NCBI GenBank assembly: GCA_031277615.1
Contig: JAITMC010000002.1
Location: 1-64,000, forward strand
Direction of reading: 5' to 3'
DNA length: 64,000 bases
Origin: Chryseobacterium sp.
GTDB taxonomy: Bacteria; Bacteroidota; Bacteroidia; Flavobacteriales; Weeksellaceae
Both the position numbers and the translations under genes were made by a program. Positions within the stretch are counted from its first letter, which is position 1; every line of letters begins with the position of its first letter. Under the pieces are notes generated by a model. It was not told the DNA's origin, did no database searches, and was given only the letters and a program-made list of their open reading frames with translations. This document shows positions 26,423 to 34,941 of this stretch, one piece after another.

Positions 26423-27139
26423 ATGACCCAACTATTCTATCTAAAAGACTGCTCTTCTACTAATGACGAAATTTCTAAGTTTTTACTTTATGAAAATTCA
26501 GATTTTATAGGACTGCATACCTTCAATCAGACCAAAGGCCGCGGACAGTATGGAAATTCGTGGGCTTCACTAGCCGGAAAAAACTTAGCGTATACGCTGG
26601 CAGTGAAGGCTCAAAACTTTTCGATCTCCGATTTCATGTTCAATTATTATACCGCAATCCTGATCCGGGATTTCCTTGCCAAATTGACTGATCATGCGGT
26701 GAAAATAAAATGGCCGAACGATATCATCCTTAAAAGTAAAAAAATTGTGGGGATTCTGATCGAAAAGAAAAAAATTAATCAAAATAATTATTTCATCATC
26801 GGAGCAGGATTCAATGTGCTGCAGGAGAATTTTGATGAAATATCCCACGCAGGCTCAATCCTGACGCTTACCGGAAAGGTTTTCGACCTTGAAAAATTCA
26901 CCGCTGAACTTCACGAATTTCTAACTGAAAGACTGAAAAGTATGCCTTCTGAAGATGAAATTTCAGGCGTTTTTAACCAACATTTATTCCGTAAGGACGA
27001 AATTTCCGTTTTTGAAATTGAAAAAGAGCGACAAAATGGCATCATCCGCCATGCCGATGAAAATGGTGAACTATGGATTGAGCTGGAAAAGGACGGTATA
27101 AAGAAGTTCTACCATAAAGAGGTAAAACTCCTTTACTGA
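26423..27139 (+). CDS. birA: Biotin--[acetyl-CoA carboxylase] ligase
   Basis: A 238-residue enzyme attaching biotin to carboxylase carrier proteins. The catalytic motif appears as KGRGQYGNSWASLAGKNLAY, followed by VKIKWPNDIILKSKKIVGIL with the lysine that contacts biotinyl-AMP, and IIGAGFNV. There is no N-terminal helix-turn-helix, so it is a monofunctional ligase and not a biotin repressor. It is divergent from rsfS and converges on the LptF/G gene with only two bases between stop codons, leaving no room for a terminator hairpin in between. Confidence 0.93.
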   Translation: MTQLFYLKDCSSTNDEISKFLLYENSDFIGLHTFNQTKGRGQYGNSWASLAGKNLAYTLAVKAQNFSISDFMFNYYTAILIRDFLAKLTDHAVKIKWPNDIILKSKKIVGILIEKKKINQNNYFIIGAGFNVLQENFDEISHAGSILTLTGKVFDLEKFTAELHEFLTERLKSMPSEDEISGVFNQHLFRKDEISVFEIEKERQNGIIRHADENGELWIELEKDGIKKFYHKEVKLLY

Positions 27140-27141
27140 TC

Positions 27142-28254
27142 TTACTGATTGGCCCTTTTCAGATATAAATACAGGGTAAGGGGAAAGAATACCATATTCG
27201 GCAGCCACATTGCAACCGCCGGAGAAAGGCTTTTATTTTCGGAAACCACTTTCAAAGCTTCAAACGAGAAAACGAAGACAAACGCCAGGGAAATCCCTAT
27301 CGCCAGGTTAATTCCCAATCCGCCTCTTTTTTTCTGGGAGGCCAGAGAAAGTGCCAGAAAGGTAAGAATGATAATTGAAACCGGCATGGAGGTCCTTTGG
27401 TGGAACTCATTGAGATAAGAATTCAGGTTGCTGTTTCCTTTTGCTTTTTCACGTTCTATGAATTTAACAAGTTCCGGAGTGGTTTTATTCTGCCCCAGAA
27501 GTTCGTTCGGAAAAAGTTCTTCAGGGGAATGGCCATAGCTTTTCCTAAGGTCAAAACCCTGTCCCAGCTTTTCCGTATTATCTTTATTGATGGTCTTTTC
27601 AAGATAGCTTGAAAGCACAAACTGTTTTTTTGTCTGATCCCAGGATACATCAGAAGCCTTCAGCTCATAAATCATTTTCCGGTCTTTATCAAACTTCTGA
27701 TATATGAATCCGGATCCTCTGGTTTCTCTTTTATTCCAGGAGTTGACGAAGATGTATTCTGTTTTGCTGAGCTGTGCTGATGCAGGCGCAGTTCCCAGGA
27801 TCTTCTCCTTGTTCGCAGCGTTATAAGTATAGGCCTCCAGTGCATTTTTCTTGATATTCGCCCACGGAAGAACCATGTGATTGACCATCAGTGATACCAT
27901 CGCAATCAGAATTGAAGTATACAGATAAGGTTTTGCAAACCGGTGAAAACTGGCGCCACTACTGATAACGGCGACAATTTCCGTATTATTTGCCATTCTT
28001 GAGGTGAAATAGATCACGGAGATAAACACCAGAATAGACAGGAAGGTCACCACCAGGTTGATGATCCAGAACGGATAAAAATGGATCAGGAAATACATCA
28101 GATCCAGTTTCGGATCGATGGCCTTTGCATTTTCTATCCTTGGGATCTTCTGCTGAACATCGATTACCAATACCACTATAGACAACAGGATCAGCATGAA
28201 ACTGAATGTTCCAAGATATTTTTTGATGATGTATCTGTCTATAATTTTAATCAT
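27142..28254 (-). CDS. LptF/LptG family permease
   Basis: A 370-residue inner-membrane protein of the lipopolysaccharide export complex, where LptF and LptG form the channel of the LptB2FG transporter. It has six membrane helices in a 3 + 3 arrangement (residues about 14-33, 55-80, 98-120, then 280-300, 310-328, 336-355) around a periplasmic beta-jellyroll. The start IDRYIIKKYLGTFSFMLIL and ISSGASFHRFAKPYLY are family hallmarks. The start is 15 bases after tgt, in the operon mannosyltransferase-DUF4296-tgt-lpt. Whether it is LptF or LptG is not resolved. Confidence 0.9.
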   Translation of the reverse strand: MIKIIDRYIIKKYLGTFSFMLILLSIVVLVIDVQQKIPRIENAKAIDPKLDLMYFLIHFYPFWIINLVVTFLSILVFISVIYFTSRMANNTEIVAVISSGASFHRFAKPYLYTSILIAMVSLMVNHMVLPWANIKKNALEAYTYNAANKEKILGTAPASAQLSKTEYIFVNSWNKRETRGSGFIYQKFDKDRKMIYELKASDVSWDQTKKQFVLSSYLEKTINKDNTEKLGQGFDLRKSYGHSPEELFPNELLGQNKTTPELVKFIEREKAKGNSNLNSYLNEFHQRTSMPVSIIILTFLALSLASQKKRGGLGINLAIGISLAFVFVFSFEALKVVSENKSLSPAVAMWLPNMVFFPLTLYLYLKRANQ

Positions 28255-28269
28255 GTTCTTCTTTCAGTT

Positions 28270-29400
28270 TTAAAGCCTTTGTCTCAATACCGGAACCACA
28301 GAGTTTTTCCATTCATAGAAATCTCCTGCCATGATATGTTCTCTGGCCACTTTTACCAGGTCAAGATAGAAAGCCAGGTTATGGATGGACGCAATCTGTT
28401 TGGCCAGGTATTCTTTGGATACAAACAGGTGACGAAGATAAGCTTTTGAATATTCCCGATCTACGAAACTGGTTCCAAACTCATCCAGAGGAGAAAAATC
28501 GGCTTTCCATTTTTCATTTTTCATATTCATCACTCCCTGCCATGTAAAGAGCATAGCATTTCTGGCGTTTCTTGTCGGCATTACACAATCCATCATATCA
28601 ATACCCAAACCGATAGATTCAAGGATATTCCATGGTGTTCCGACGCCCATCAGGTATCTTGGTTTCTCTTTGGGAAGGATATCGGTCACTTCGTCAGTGA
28701 TTCGGTACATTTCCTCTTCAGGCTCCCCCACGGAAAGTCCGCCGATTGCATTTCCTTCTGCTCCGGATTCTGAAATGACTTCCGCAGATATTTTTCTGAG
28801 ATCAGAATAGGTAGATCCCTGCACAATAGGGAAAAGTCTCTGCTTATGGCCATAAAGCTCCTTATTCTGTTCCGTCCATTCAATACATCTCTTCAGCCAT
28901 CTGTGGGTAAGCTCCATAGATGATTTGGCCTGGTTATATTCACACGGATACGGAGTACACTCGTCAAAAGCCATAAAAATATCTGCTCCGATCTGTCTCT
29001 GGATTTCCATAGACTTTTCAGGCGTAAACATATGGTAGCTTCCGTCGATATGGGATTTGAATTTCACGCCTTCTTCGGACATTTTCCTGCTTTTGGAAAG
29101 TGAAAATACCTGGAAGCCTCCTGAATCGGTAAGAATCGGCAGGTCCCAGTTCATGAACTTGTGAAGTCCTCCTGCCTGCTGCATGATATCCATGCCGGGA
29201 CGGAGGTATAAATGGTAGGTATTTCCCAGAATGATCTGGGCTTTGATATCTTCTTTAAGTTCTCTCTGATGAACTGTCTTCACACTCGCTACGGTTCCTA
29301 CAGGCATAAAAATGGGAGTCTGTATTGTCCCGTGATCCGTAGTAATTTCTCCTGCTCTGGCTTTTCCTTCAGAGGTTTTTTCTATATTAAAAAATTTCAT
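28270..29400 (-). CDS. tgt: tRNA-guanine(34) transglycosylase, zinc cysteines missing
   Basis: A 376-residue enzyme exchanging guanine for preQ1 at the wobble base of Tyr, His, Asn and Asp tRNAs on the way to queuosine. The ATG giving MKFFNIEKTS is chosen; an upstream in-frame start adds residues not seen in the family. Catalytic motifs are present: LTDSGGFQVFSL (Asp92), FDECTPYP, GGLSVGEP and GIDMMDCVMPTRNARN (residues 267-282). The usual zinc site CxCxxC is replaced by GTSFVD (residues 309-314), while the fourth ligand His340 (SIHN) stays at the expected distance. The fold is probably stabilised without zinc. Next gene lptF/G is 15 bases on. Confidence 0.95.
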   Translation of the reverse strand: MKFFNIEKTSEGKARAGEITTDHGTIQTPIFMPVGTVASVKTVHQRELKEDIKAQIILGNTYHLYLRPGMDIMQQAGGLHKFMNWDLPILTDSGGFQVFSLSKSRKMSEEGVKFKSHIDGSYHMFTPEKSMEIQRQIGADIFMAFDECTPYPCEYNQAKSSMELTHRWLKRCIEWTEQNKELYGHKQRLFPIVQGSTYSDLRKISAEVISESGAEGNAIGGLSVGEPEEEMYRITDEVTDILPKEKPRYLMGVGTPWNILESIGLGIDMMDCVMPTRNARNAMLFTWQGVMNMKNEKWKADFSPLDEFGTSFVDREYSKAYLRHLFVSKEYLAKQIASIHNLAFYLDLVKVAREHIMAGDFYEWKNSVVPVLRQRL

Positions 29401-29463
29401 CTGTCTATTTTTTATACCGCTCAAAGCGGATGTTCCTGTGAACGGAATTCTACATCAGGAAGG

Positions 29464-29835
29464 TTATCTTTCGAGTATCGGTTGATTCCCTTCTCTGTTT
29501 TTCATCTTTTCCTTAATGTATTTTTCCGCTTTAGGATCTTTTTTTAATAAAATAAGCTGGGCGTCATCCACAATCTCATCTATTTTCTGTTTCACCACGT
29601 AATATTTGAAACTGTCTACAAAGTCTTCAGATTTTACGTTATGGGCTTTCAGTACAAATCTTGTTCCTGCTTCCAGGTTTTTATTCGGATACATATTGAT
29701 AGCCTGGTTATTCAGGGCAAGATCGGCAAGAATTTCAGACATGACTTTTTTATCGAGCAGGTTTTTAGGCTTGTCGATATAGTCTCCACATGAGAACATG
29801 CACATCATTACAAAAATGAAGATCAGTTTTTTCAT
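29464..29835 (-). CDS. DUF4296 family lipoprotein
   Basis: A 123-residue small lipoprotein. The start MKKLIFIFVMMCMFSC gives a short signal with Cys16 as probable lipid site. The rest is a DUF4296 helical domain: KNLLDKKVMSEILADLALNN, FVDSFKYYVVKQKIDEIVDD, DPKAEKYIKEKMKNR. The family is confined to Bacteroidota and has no known role. The ATG overlaps the stop of the preceding mannosyltransferase gene in an ATGA, which implies translational coupling. tgt follows after 63 bases. Confidence 0.85.
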   Translation of the reverse strand: MKKLIFIFVMMCMFSCGDYIDKPKNLLDKKVMSEILADLALNNQAINMYPNKNLEAGTRFVLKAHNVKSEDFVDSFKYYVVKQKIDEIVDDAQLILLKKDPKAEKYIKEKMKNREGNQPILER

Positions 29836-30548
29836 AACCTGTTGATCAGTGATTTCCATTTTAAATTTAAAACCCCAAAAACAGCTTCATGAATAATTCC
29901 GCCGTTCATTTTACTTTCACCCAGAATTCTGTTGGTAAAAATAATAGGAACTTCTACAATTTTAAAGCCTTTTTTGAACGCTCTGAATTTCATTTCAATC
30001 TGAAACCCGTATCCTTTCAGCTTTACATTGTCCAAGCCTATTTCTTCCAGCACTTTTCTGGAGAAGCAGACAAATCCGGCTGTGGTATCATGAATCGGAA
30101 GTCCTAAAATAAACCGTACATATTTAGAAGCGAAATAAGAAAGAAGAACTCTACCCATAGGCCAGTTCACCACATTCACTCCCTTTGAATACCTTGACCC
30201 GATGGCCATATCCGCCTGAAGACAGGCTTCAAAAAGCTTTGGCAGATCATTCGGGTTATGGGAAAAATCGGCATCCATTTCAAAAATATAGTCGTATTTA
30301 TTTTCAATAGCCCATTTAAATCCATGGATATAAGCTTTTCCGAGCCCATCTTTAATATGCCTCACAGACAGGTGGAGATGATGCGGAAACCTTTTCTGAA
30401 GCTCTTTCACCACATCTGCCGTTCCATCCGGAGAAGAATCATCCACTACTAAAATATGAAAGTCATCTTCCAATGCAAAAACCGCGGAAATAATATTTTC
30501 AATATTTTCCTTTTCGTTATAGGTCGGGATAATGACTAGTTTTTTCAT
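29832..30548 (-). CDS. Polyprenol monophosphomannose synthase (GT2)
   Basis: A 238-residue glycosyltransferase of the dolichol-phosphate-mannose synthase class: GDP-mannose plus polyprenyl phosphate gives polyprenyl-P-mannose. It begins MKKLVIIPTYNEKENIENII (nucleotide-binding fold), with VVDDSSPDGT, the DXD-like MDADFSHNP, GSRYSKG and the acceptor-side DTTAGF and GYGFQIEMKFRA. No C-terminal membrane domain is present, so it is a soluble, DPM1-like form. An upstream in-frame start would add 15 residues unlike the family and overlap the divergent gene. Product probably feeds protein or surface glycosylation. Confidence 0.9.
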   Translation of the reverse strand: MKKLVIIPTYNEKENIENIISAVFALEDDFHILVVDDSSPDGTADVVKELQKRFPHHLHLSVRHIKDGLGKAYIHGFKWAIENKYDYIFEMDADFSHNPNDLPKLFEACLQADMAIGSRYSKGVNVVNWPMGRVLLSYFASKYVRFILGLPIHDTTAGFVCFSRKVLEEIGLDNVKLKGYGFQIEMKFRAFKKGFKIVEVPIIFTNRILGESKMNGGIIHEAVFGVLNLKWKSLINRL

Positions 30549-30602
30549 TTCAGTTTGCAAAGATAGTTTATTTAACCTTTTTATTTTATACAAAATAATC
30601 TA

Positions 30603-30610
30603 TAATTTTG
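30603..30610 (+). promoter_or_regulatory. Putative -7 box for DUF4271-hemD
   Basis: TAATTTTG matches TAnnTTTG, 15 bases before the proposed TTG start. If used, transcription begins after the upstream ATG at 30532 and rules that ATG out. Confidence 0.4.
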
Positions 30611-30624
30611 CAAAAAATATTCGT

Positions 30625-31293
30625 TTGCCGCTATCACAAAACTTTATCAATCACATAAGAATACCTGAAAACAATGATTGGGTAATCTTTATCCTGTTGG
30701 GATGTATATTTTTATATGTCTTCATGATGAATATCATAGAAAGGGATGCCAGTCTGAAGGACTTTCTGCTTCAGAAATATTTTGATGCCAGCAACAACCT
30801 GCCAAGCTGGATCATTACTTCCTGCGTAACGGCCCTCACCCTGTCTGTACTTATTTCCCAGTATATTCCGGTTGTGCCTAAATATATAGCCGATCTGCAG
30901 CTGTTCGGATATCAGCTGAATAAATTCGGATATACTTTTCTGATCGTTGTCTTTTTTTATCTGACGAAATCAGCATTAGGGTTTTTATTTTATCAAAGTA
31001 TAGGTGATGGCAAAAAATGGTCAATTTTTTACTTCACCTCCACCAAATTTTATTTCATTCTGTCTTTTTTGTTAATAATTTTATGTGTAACCCACAATTA
31101 TTTCCCTATCGACAGAAATAAAATGTTTTTATACTATTTTTCATTCTTTGCCTTTGTGTTCATTTTCAAGGTTTTCTTCTATTTGTTTCACAAAAACAAA
31201 ATTCTTCCGCAAAAATGGTATTATAAATTTTTGTATATTTGCACCCTCCAAATCGCACCATTATTGCTGCTTTGGAAGTTGTTATTTTTTTAA
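30625..31293 (+). CDS. DUF4271 family membrane protein
   Basis: A 222-residue membrane protein with about six helices (for example WVIFILLGCIFLYVFMMNI, IITSCVTALTLSVLIS, FGYTFLIVVFFYLTKSALGF, FYFILSFLLIILC, FFAFVFIFKVFFYLF). RIPENNDW near the N-terminus is the usual beginning of DUF4271 members. I chose the TTG codon that gives (M)PLSQNFINHIRIPENNDW; an ATG at 30532 would add 31 atypical residues, overlap the divergent mannosyltransferase start and precede the likely -7 box. hemD follows after 9 bases. Function unknown. Start confidence is moderate, family confidence high. Confidence 0.78.
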   Translation: MPLSQNFINHIRIPENNDWVIFILLGCIFLYVFMMNIIERDASLKDFLLQKYFDASNNLPSWIITSCVTALTLSVLISQYIPVVPKYIADLQLFGYQLNKFGYTFLIVVFFYLTKSALGFLFYQSIGDGKKWSIFYFTSTKFYFILSFLLIILCVTHNYFPIDRNKMFLYYFSFFAFVFIFKVFFYLFHKNKILPQKWYYKFLYICTLQIAPLLLLWKLLFF

Positions 31294-31302
31294 TAAAAGT
31301 CA

Positions 31303-32046
31303 ATGATGAGAATAAAGTCTATATTGGTTTCTCAACCAGCGCCAAGTGAGTCCTCTCCATATCTGGATATAGCGAAGAAGGAAAAGATAAAGATTGATTT
31401 CCGCCCTTTCATCCACGTCGAAGGAGTTGACAACAAAGAACTCAGAACACAAAAGATTGATCTGACGCAGTATACGGGTATTATTTTTACCAGTAAAAAT
31501 GCGATAGACCATTACTTCAGACTTGCTGAAGAGCTACGTTTTGCCGTTCCTGATACGATGAGATATATCTGTCAGTCTGAAGCGGTAGCCAACTATCTTC
31601 AGAAACATATTGTATACAGAAAAAGAAAAATCAGCTTCGGAGAAAAGAATTTCTCGGATCTGCTACCTCTTTTCAAAAAATTCCCTTCTGAAAAATACCT
31701 TCTGCCGTCTTCTGATGTGCTGAGCCCGGATATTGTAAAAACTCTGGATACCGCCAACGTAGACTGGACAAGAGCGATCATGTACAGAACAGTATGCAGT
31801 GATCTTACAGACATTAGCATTAAGGATTATGATATGCTGATCTTTTTCAGCCCTCAGGGAATCAAATCCCTACAGCAGAACTTCCCTGACTTCAAACAGG
31901 AAGAAACCAAAATCGGTGTTTTCGGAAACACGACCATGGCTGCCGCTGAAGAAGCCGGATTAAAGGTAGACCTTATGGCTCCTACCAAAGAAACGCCATC
32001 GATGACCATGGCCTTAGAAAAATACATTAAAGCGCTTCATAAATAG
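31303..32046 (+). CDS. hemD: Uroporphyrinogen-III synthase
   Basis: A 247-residue enzyme closing hydroxymethylbilane to uroporphyrinogen III in haem synthesis. HemD is poorly conserved, but the two-lobed pattern is visible: IKSILVSQPAP, GIIFTSKNAIDHYFRL, VAYLQ-like VANYLQ, KYLLPSSDVLSPDIVKTL, DMLIFFSPQGIKSL and GVFGNTTMAAAEEAGLKVD. The start MMRIKS follows DUF4271 by 9 bases; the second Met is an alternative. A TATATTTG box (31234-31241) inside DUF4271 could be an internal promoter. Its 3' end was copied together with the next gene, giving the relic at 34647-34772. Confidence 0.9.
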   Translation: MMRIKSILVSQPAPSESSPYLDIAKKEKIKIDFRPFIHVEGVDNKELRTQKIDLTQYTGIIFTSKNAIDHYFRLAEELRFAVPDTMRYICQSEAVANYLQKHIVYRKRKISFGEKNFSDLLPLFKKFPSEKYLLPSSDVLSPDIVKTLDTANVDWTRAIMYRTVCSDLTDISIKDYDMLIFFSPQGIKSLQQNFPDFKQEETKIGVFGNTTMAAAEEAGLKVDLMAPTKETPSMTMALEKYIKALHK

Positions 32047-32063
32047 CCTTTAATCCAATAAAT

Positions 32064-32101
32064 AAAAAACCATCTTTTCAATATTGAAAAGATGGTTTTT
32101 T
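32064..32101 (+). terminator. Terminator after hemD
   Basis: A perfect 38-base palindrome centred on CAATATTG, with A6 before and T6 after. A decayed copy is at about 34787-34825. Confidence 0.88.
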
Positions 32102-32152
32102 ATTTTTAACTCTTCTGAAACTAACATTTATTATACTAACAATCAAATCATT

Positions 32153-32213
32153 AGAATATTATTCTCTTTTCCCATTTTAAGATTTTTAATATTTATTTTT
32201 AGGTAAAAATCTT
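32153..32213 (+). promoter_or_regulatory. Conserved leader palindromes before the repeat-protein gene (copy 1)
   Basis: AGAATATTATTCT (32153-32165) and a hairpin AAGATTTTTA/TAAAAATCTT (32179-32188 with 32204-32213) end 5 bases before the ATG. Both recur before the paralogue. Confidence 0.45.
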
Positions 32214-32218
32214 AATCT

Positions 32219-34561
32219 ATGAAAAAAATATTATTCTCTTTATTTTTGTTTATAGCTGCACTCTGTTATGCTCAAAATGATGATTGTTCAGGAGCCATTT
32301 CCTTAACGGTGGGAACAGATTTTAATTCAGGGATGATCACCGCCAATAATACGGGAGCAACAACTGACGGAGACCTTCCATCCTGTAATAATGATGCTGT
32401 TGAAAACGTCTGGTTTACCGCAGTTGTCCCGGCAAGCGGAAACATTAAGATCGAAACCCGGGAAATCAACAGTTCGTTCTTTGATGATGCTACACTTAGT
32501 GTTTACAGTGGAACATGTGGTTCTTTAACGGAAATTGAATGTAACGATTATGGTTTCTCTGGTATTTTACTCACCGGGCAGACTCCGGGAACGACCTTAT
32601 ATATCAGTGTCTGGAAGTATGACTTCTTTATAGATAACGGAGAATTTCAAATTTCCGCTTATGATCCTATTCCCCCGGCCAACGACGATTGTTCAGGAGC
32701 CATTCCATTAACGGTAGGAACAGATTTTAACTCAGGGATGATCACCTCCGATAATACGGGAGCAACTACTGACGGCGATCTTCCATCCTGTGATGACGAA
32801 GCTATTGAAAACATGTGGTTTACAGCAATAGTTCCGGCAAGCGGAAATATTAATATTGAAATGAGGGAAACAAACAACTCATTATTTGATGATGCCGTAC
32901 TCACCGTTTACAGCGGAACATGTGGCTCTTTAACTGAAATTGAATGTAGCGATTATGGTTTTTCCGAGATTTCATTAACAGGACAAACTCCGGGAGCTAC
33001 CTTATATATCAGCGTTTGGAAATATGACTCATACATAGATAACGGAGAATTTCAGATCTCTGCTTATGATCCTATACCGCCAGCCAACGACAATTGCTCA
33101 GGGGCTATTGCATTAACAGTAGGAGCCGATTTTAATTCAGGGATGGTCACCGCAAATAACATGGAAGCCACTACGGACGGCGACTTGCCATCCTGCAATG
33201 ACGAAGCTGTTGAAAACGTTTGGTTTTCTGTAATTGTTCCGGCAAGCGGAAATATTAAAATAGAAACCCGGGAAGCTGGTAATTCTTTGTTTGATGCCCC
33301 CACACTCACTGTTTATAATGGAGCATGTGGTTCTTTAACCGAAGTTGAATGTAGCGAATATGGCTTCTCCAGTATCTTACTAACCGGACAAATTCCGGGG
33401 ACTACCTTATATGTAAGTGTTTGGAAGTATAACTCTTATATAGATAACGGAGAATTTCAGATTTCTGCTTATGACCCTATACCGCCGGCCAATGACCATT
33501 GCTCAGGAGCTGTTGCATTAACAGTAGGAACCGATTTTAATTCCGGAATGATTACCGCAAACAATTTAGAAGCCACTACGGACGGAGAGCTGCCATCCTG
33601 TAATGACGAAGCTGCTGAAAACGTTTGGTTTTCCGTAATTGTTCCCTCAAGCGGAAACATTAAAATCGAAACCCGGGAAGCTGATAATTCTTTGTTTGAT
33701 GTCCCTACACTTACTGTTTACACTGGAACATGTGGTTCTTTAACCGAAATTGAATGTAATGAATATGGCTTTTCCAGTATTGCATTAACCGGGCAAACTC
33801 CGGGAGCTACCCTATATGTCAGTGTTTGGAAATATAGTTCCTATGCACGCAATGGAGAATTTAAAATTTCTGCTTATGATCCTATACCGCCAGCCAACGA
33901 CAACTGCCCTGAAGCAATTCCATTAACAGTAGGGACAAATTTTAATTCCAATGCAATCACTTCAAGCAATTCCGGAGCAACTACCGATGGAGACATCCCT
34001 GCCTGCAGAGGAGAAGCTACTGAAAATGTTTGGTTTACTGTAACTGTTCCTCAAAGTGGAAATATTAAAATTGAAACTCAGGAAGCAGATAGTTCTTCAT
34101 TTAGTGATACAACCCTTACTGTTTACAGTGGGACATGTAGTTCTTTAACGGAAATTGGTTGTGACGACGATAGTGGTGAAGATAATTTCTCACTCATTTC
34201 ATTAACCGGACAAACGCCGGGAACTACCTTATATGTAAGCGTATGGAAATATACCGACACTGAAGATAATGGAGAATTCCGTATTTCAGCATATGATACC
34301 AGTGTATTATCTACTCATGAAACGGCTGGTTATAAAAAGAAAATCACCTTATATCCTAATCCTTTCTATGATCAGATCCATATTTCTGATGTATCACAGG
34401 TAAAAACTGCTATTATTTCAGACAGTTCAGGAAGACTGATAAAAACAATTGAAAACCCTTCCGCAACCATTTACCTAAGCGATTTAAAAGCAGGAATGTA
34501 TTTTATTACTTTAAAAATGAAAGACGGAACCGCAGAAACGATTAAAATCATCAAAAAATAA
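32219..34561 (+). CDS. T9SS-sorted surface protein with five 135-residue beta-sandwich repeats
   Basis: A 780-residue secreted protein: signal peptide (MKKILFSLFLFIAALCYAQ), five repeats and a type A T9SS sorting domain (HETAGYKKKITLYPNPFYDQ, SDSSGRLIKTIENP, LKAGMYFITLKMKD, ending KIIKK). Each repeat begins N(D)xCSGAIxLTVGTDFNSGMI, continues with NVWFTxxVPxSGNIKIET, LTVYSGTCGSLTEIEC and LTGQTPGTTLYISVWKY, and ends DPIPPAN; it resembles PPC-like jelly-roll domains. Conserved Cys pairs may form disulphides. The first four repeat-to-repeat steps are exactly 405 bases each. Likely a cell-surface or released binding protein; ligand unknown. It was duplicated to give the next gene. Confidence 0.88.
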   Translation: MKKILFSLFLFIAALCYAQNDDCSGAISLTVGTDFNSGMITANNTGATTDGDLPSCNNDAVENVWFTAVVPASGNIKIETREINSSFFDDATLSVYSGTCGSLTEIECNDYGFSGILLTGQTPGTTLYISVWKYDFFIDNGEFQISAYDPIPPANDDCSGAIPLTVGTDFNSGMITSDNTGATTDGDLPSCDDEAIENMWFTAIVPASGNINIEMRETNNSLFDDAVLTVYSGTCGSLTEIECSDYGFSEISLTGQTPGATLYISVWKYDSYIDNGEFQISAYDPIPPANDNCSGAIALTVGADFNSGMVTANNMEATTDGDLPSCNDEAVENVWFSVIVPASGNIKIETREAGNSLFDAPTLTVYNGACGSLTEVECSEYGFSSILLTGQIPGTTLYVSVWKYNSYIDNGEFQISAYDPIPPANDHCSGAVALTVGTDFNSGMITANNLEATTDGELPSCNDEAAENVWFSVIVPSSGNIKIETREADNSLFDVPTLTVYTGTCGSLTEIECNEYGFSSIALTGQTPGATLYVSVWKYSSYARNGEFKISAYDPIPPANDNCPEAIPLTVGTNFNSNAITSSNSGATTDGDIPACRGEATENVWFTVTVPQSGNIKIETQEADSSSFSDTTLTVYSGTCSSLTEIGCDDDSGEDNFSLISLTGQTPGTTLYVSVWKYTDTEDNGEFRISAYDTSVLSTHETAGYKKKITLYPNPFYDQIHISDVSQVKTAIISDSSGRLIKTIENPSATIYLSDLKAGMYFITLKMKDGTAETIKIIKK

Positions 34562-34580
34562 TTTATTCACTGATATTCAT

Positions 34581-34612
34581 AGGAAAGGCTTCAAAATCTG
34601 ACAGCCTTTCCT
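34581..34612 (+). terminator. Terminator after the five-repeat protein, with a bulge
   Basis: AGGAAAGGCT-TCA pairs with TGACAGCCTTTCCT. Compared with the copy at 36475-36503 one G is missing, leaving an unpaired base. Confidence 0.65.
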
Positions 34613-34646
34613 ATAATTGAGCAAAATTTAAATCTGAAGAGAAGTC

Positions 34647-34772
34647 GATGTACTTATTTTCAGCCTTCAGTGAAGTAAATTTCTATAGAAAACTTTCCCG
34701 ATTTCAAACAGGAAGAAAACGCCATCGATGCCTATGGCCTTAGAAAAATACATTAAAGCAGTGCATCAATAG
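34647..34772 (+). pseudogene. Relic of the hemD 3' end
   Basis: It aligns with the last 216 bases of hemD (31831-32046), ending at the equivalent TAG. It carries a 3-base deletion, an in-frame TGA (34671-34673) and an 87-base deletion between two AGAAAC direct repeats (31902-31907 and 31989-31994 in hemD). These two deletions exactly account for the 90-base length difference. The hemD terminator follows in decayed form. It encodes nothing and marks the left end of the duplicated block. Confidence 0.85.
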
Positions 34773-34876
34773 CCTTTAACTCAAAAATAAAACCCATTTT
34801 TTCAATATTGAAAAGAATGTTTTTCATATTACATCTTTTAACATTTAACTTTTATAACATTAACAACCAAATAATT

Positions 34877-34936
34877 AGAATATTATTCTCTTTTCAGATT
34901 TTAAGATTTTTAATATTTATTTTTAAATAAAATCTT
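34877..34936 (+). promoter_or_regulatory. Conserved leader palindromes before the repeat-protein gene (copy 2)
   Basis: AGAATATTATTCT (34877-34889) and AAGATTTT/AAAATCTT (34903-34910 with 34929-34936), ending 5 bases before the ATG as in copy 1. Confidence 0.45.
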
Positions 34937-34941
34937 AATTT

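Larger units (their letters stand above)
31831..34612 (+). repeat. Tandem duplication unit, copy 1 (hemD tail to repeat-protein terminator)
   Basis: The block from the last 216 bases of hemD through its terminator, the leader, the repeat-protein gene and its downstream hairpin matches 34647-36503 in the same order. Copy 1 holds five internal domain repeats, copy 2 three. Confidence 0.85.

Noticed and set aside
30558-30594. TATCTTTG with TTTG as a promoter for the mannosyltransferase operon
   Set aside because: Spacing of 25 bases is too long and the predicted start would fall almost on the ATG.
30532-30624. ATG at 30532 as the DUF4271 start
   Set aside because: It would overlap the divergent mannosyltransferase start, precede the likely -7 box and add 31 residues unlike the family.
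32284-34300. Regular 405-base repeats as a CRISPR or satellite array
   Set aside because: The repeats are in frame, encode conserved beta-sandwich domains with the same landmarks, and vary at third codon positions; they are protein domain repeats.
34640-34772. hemD-like sequence as a second functional hemD
   Set aside because: Only the 3' end is present, with an in-frame TGA and an 87-base deletion.
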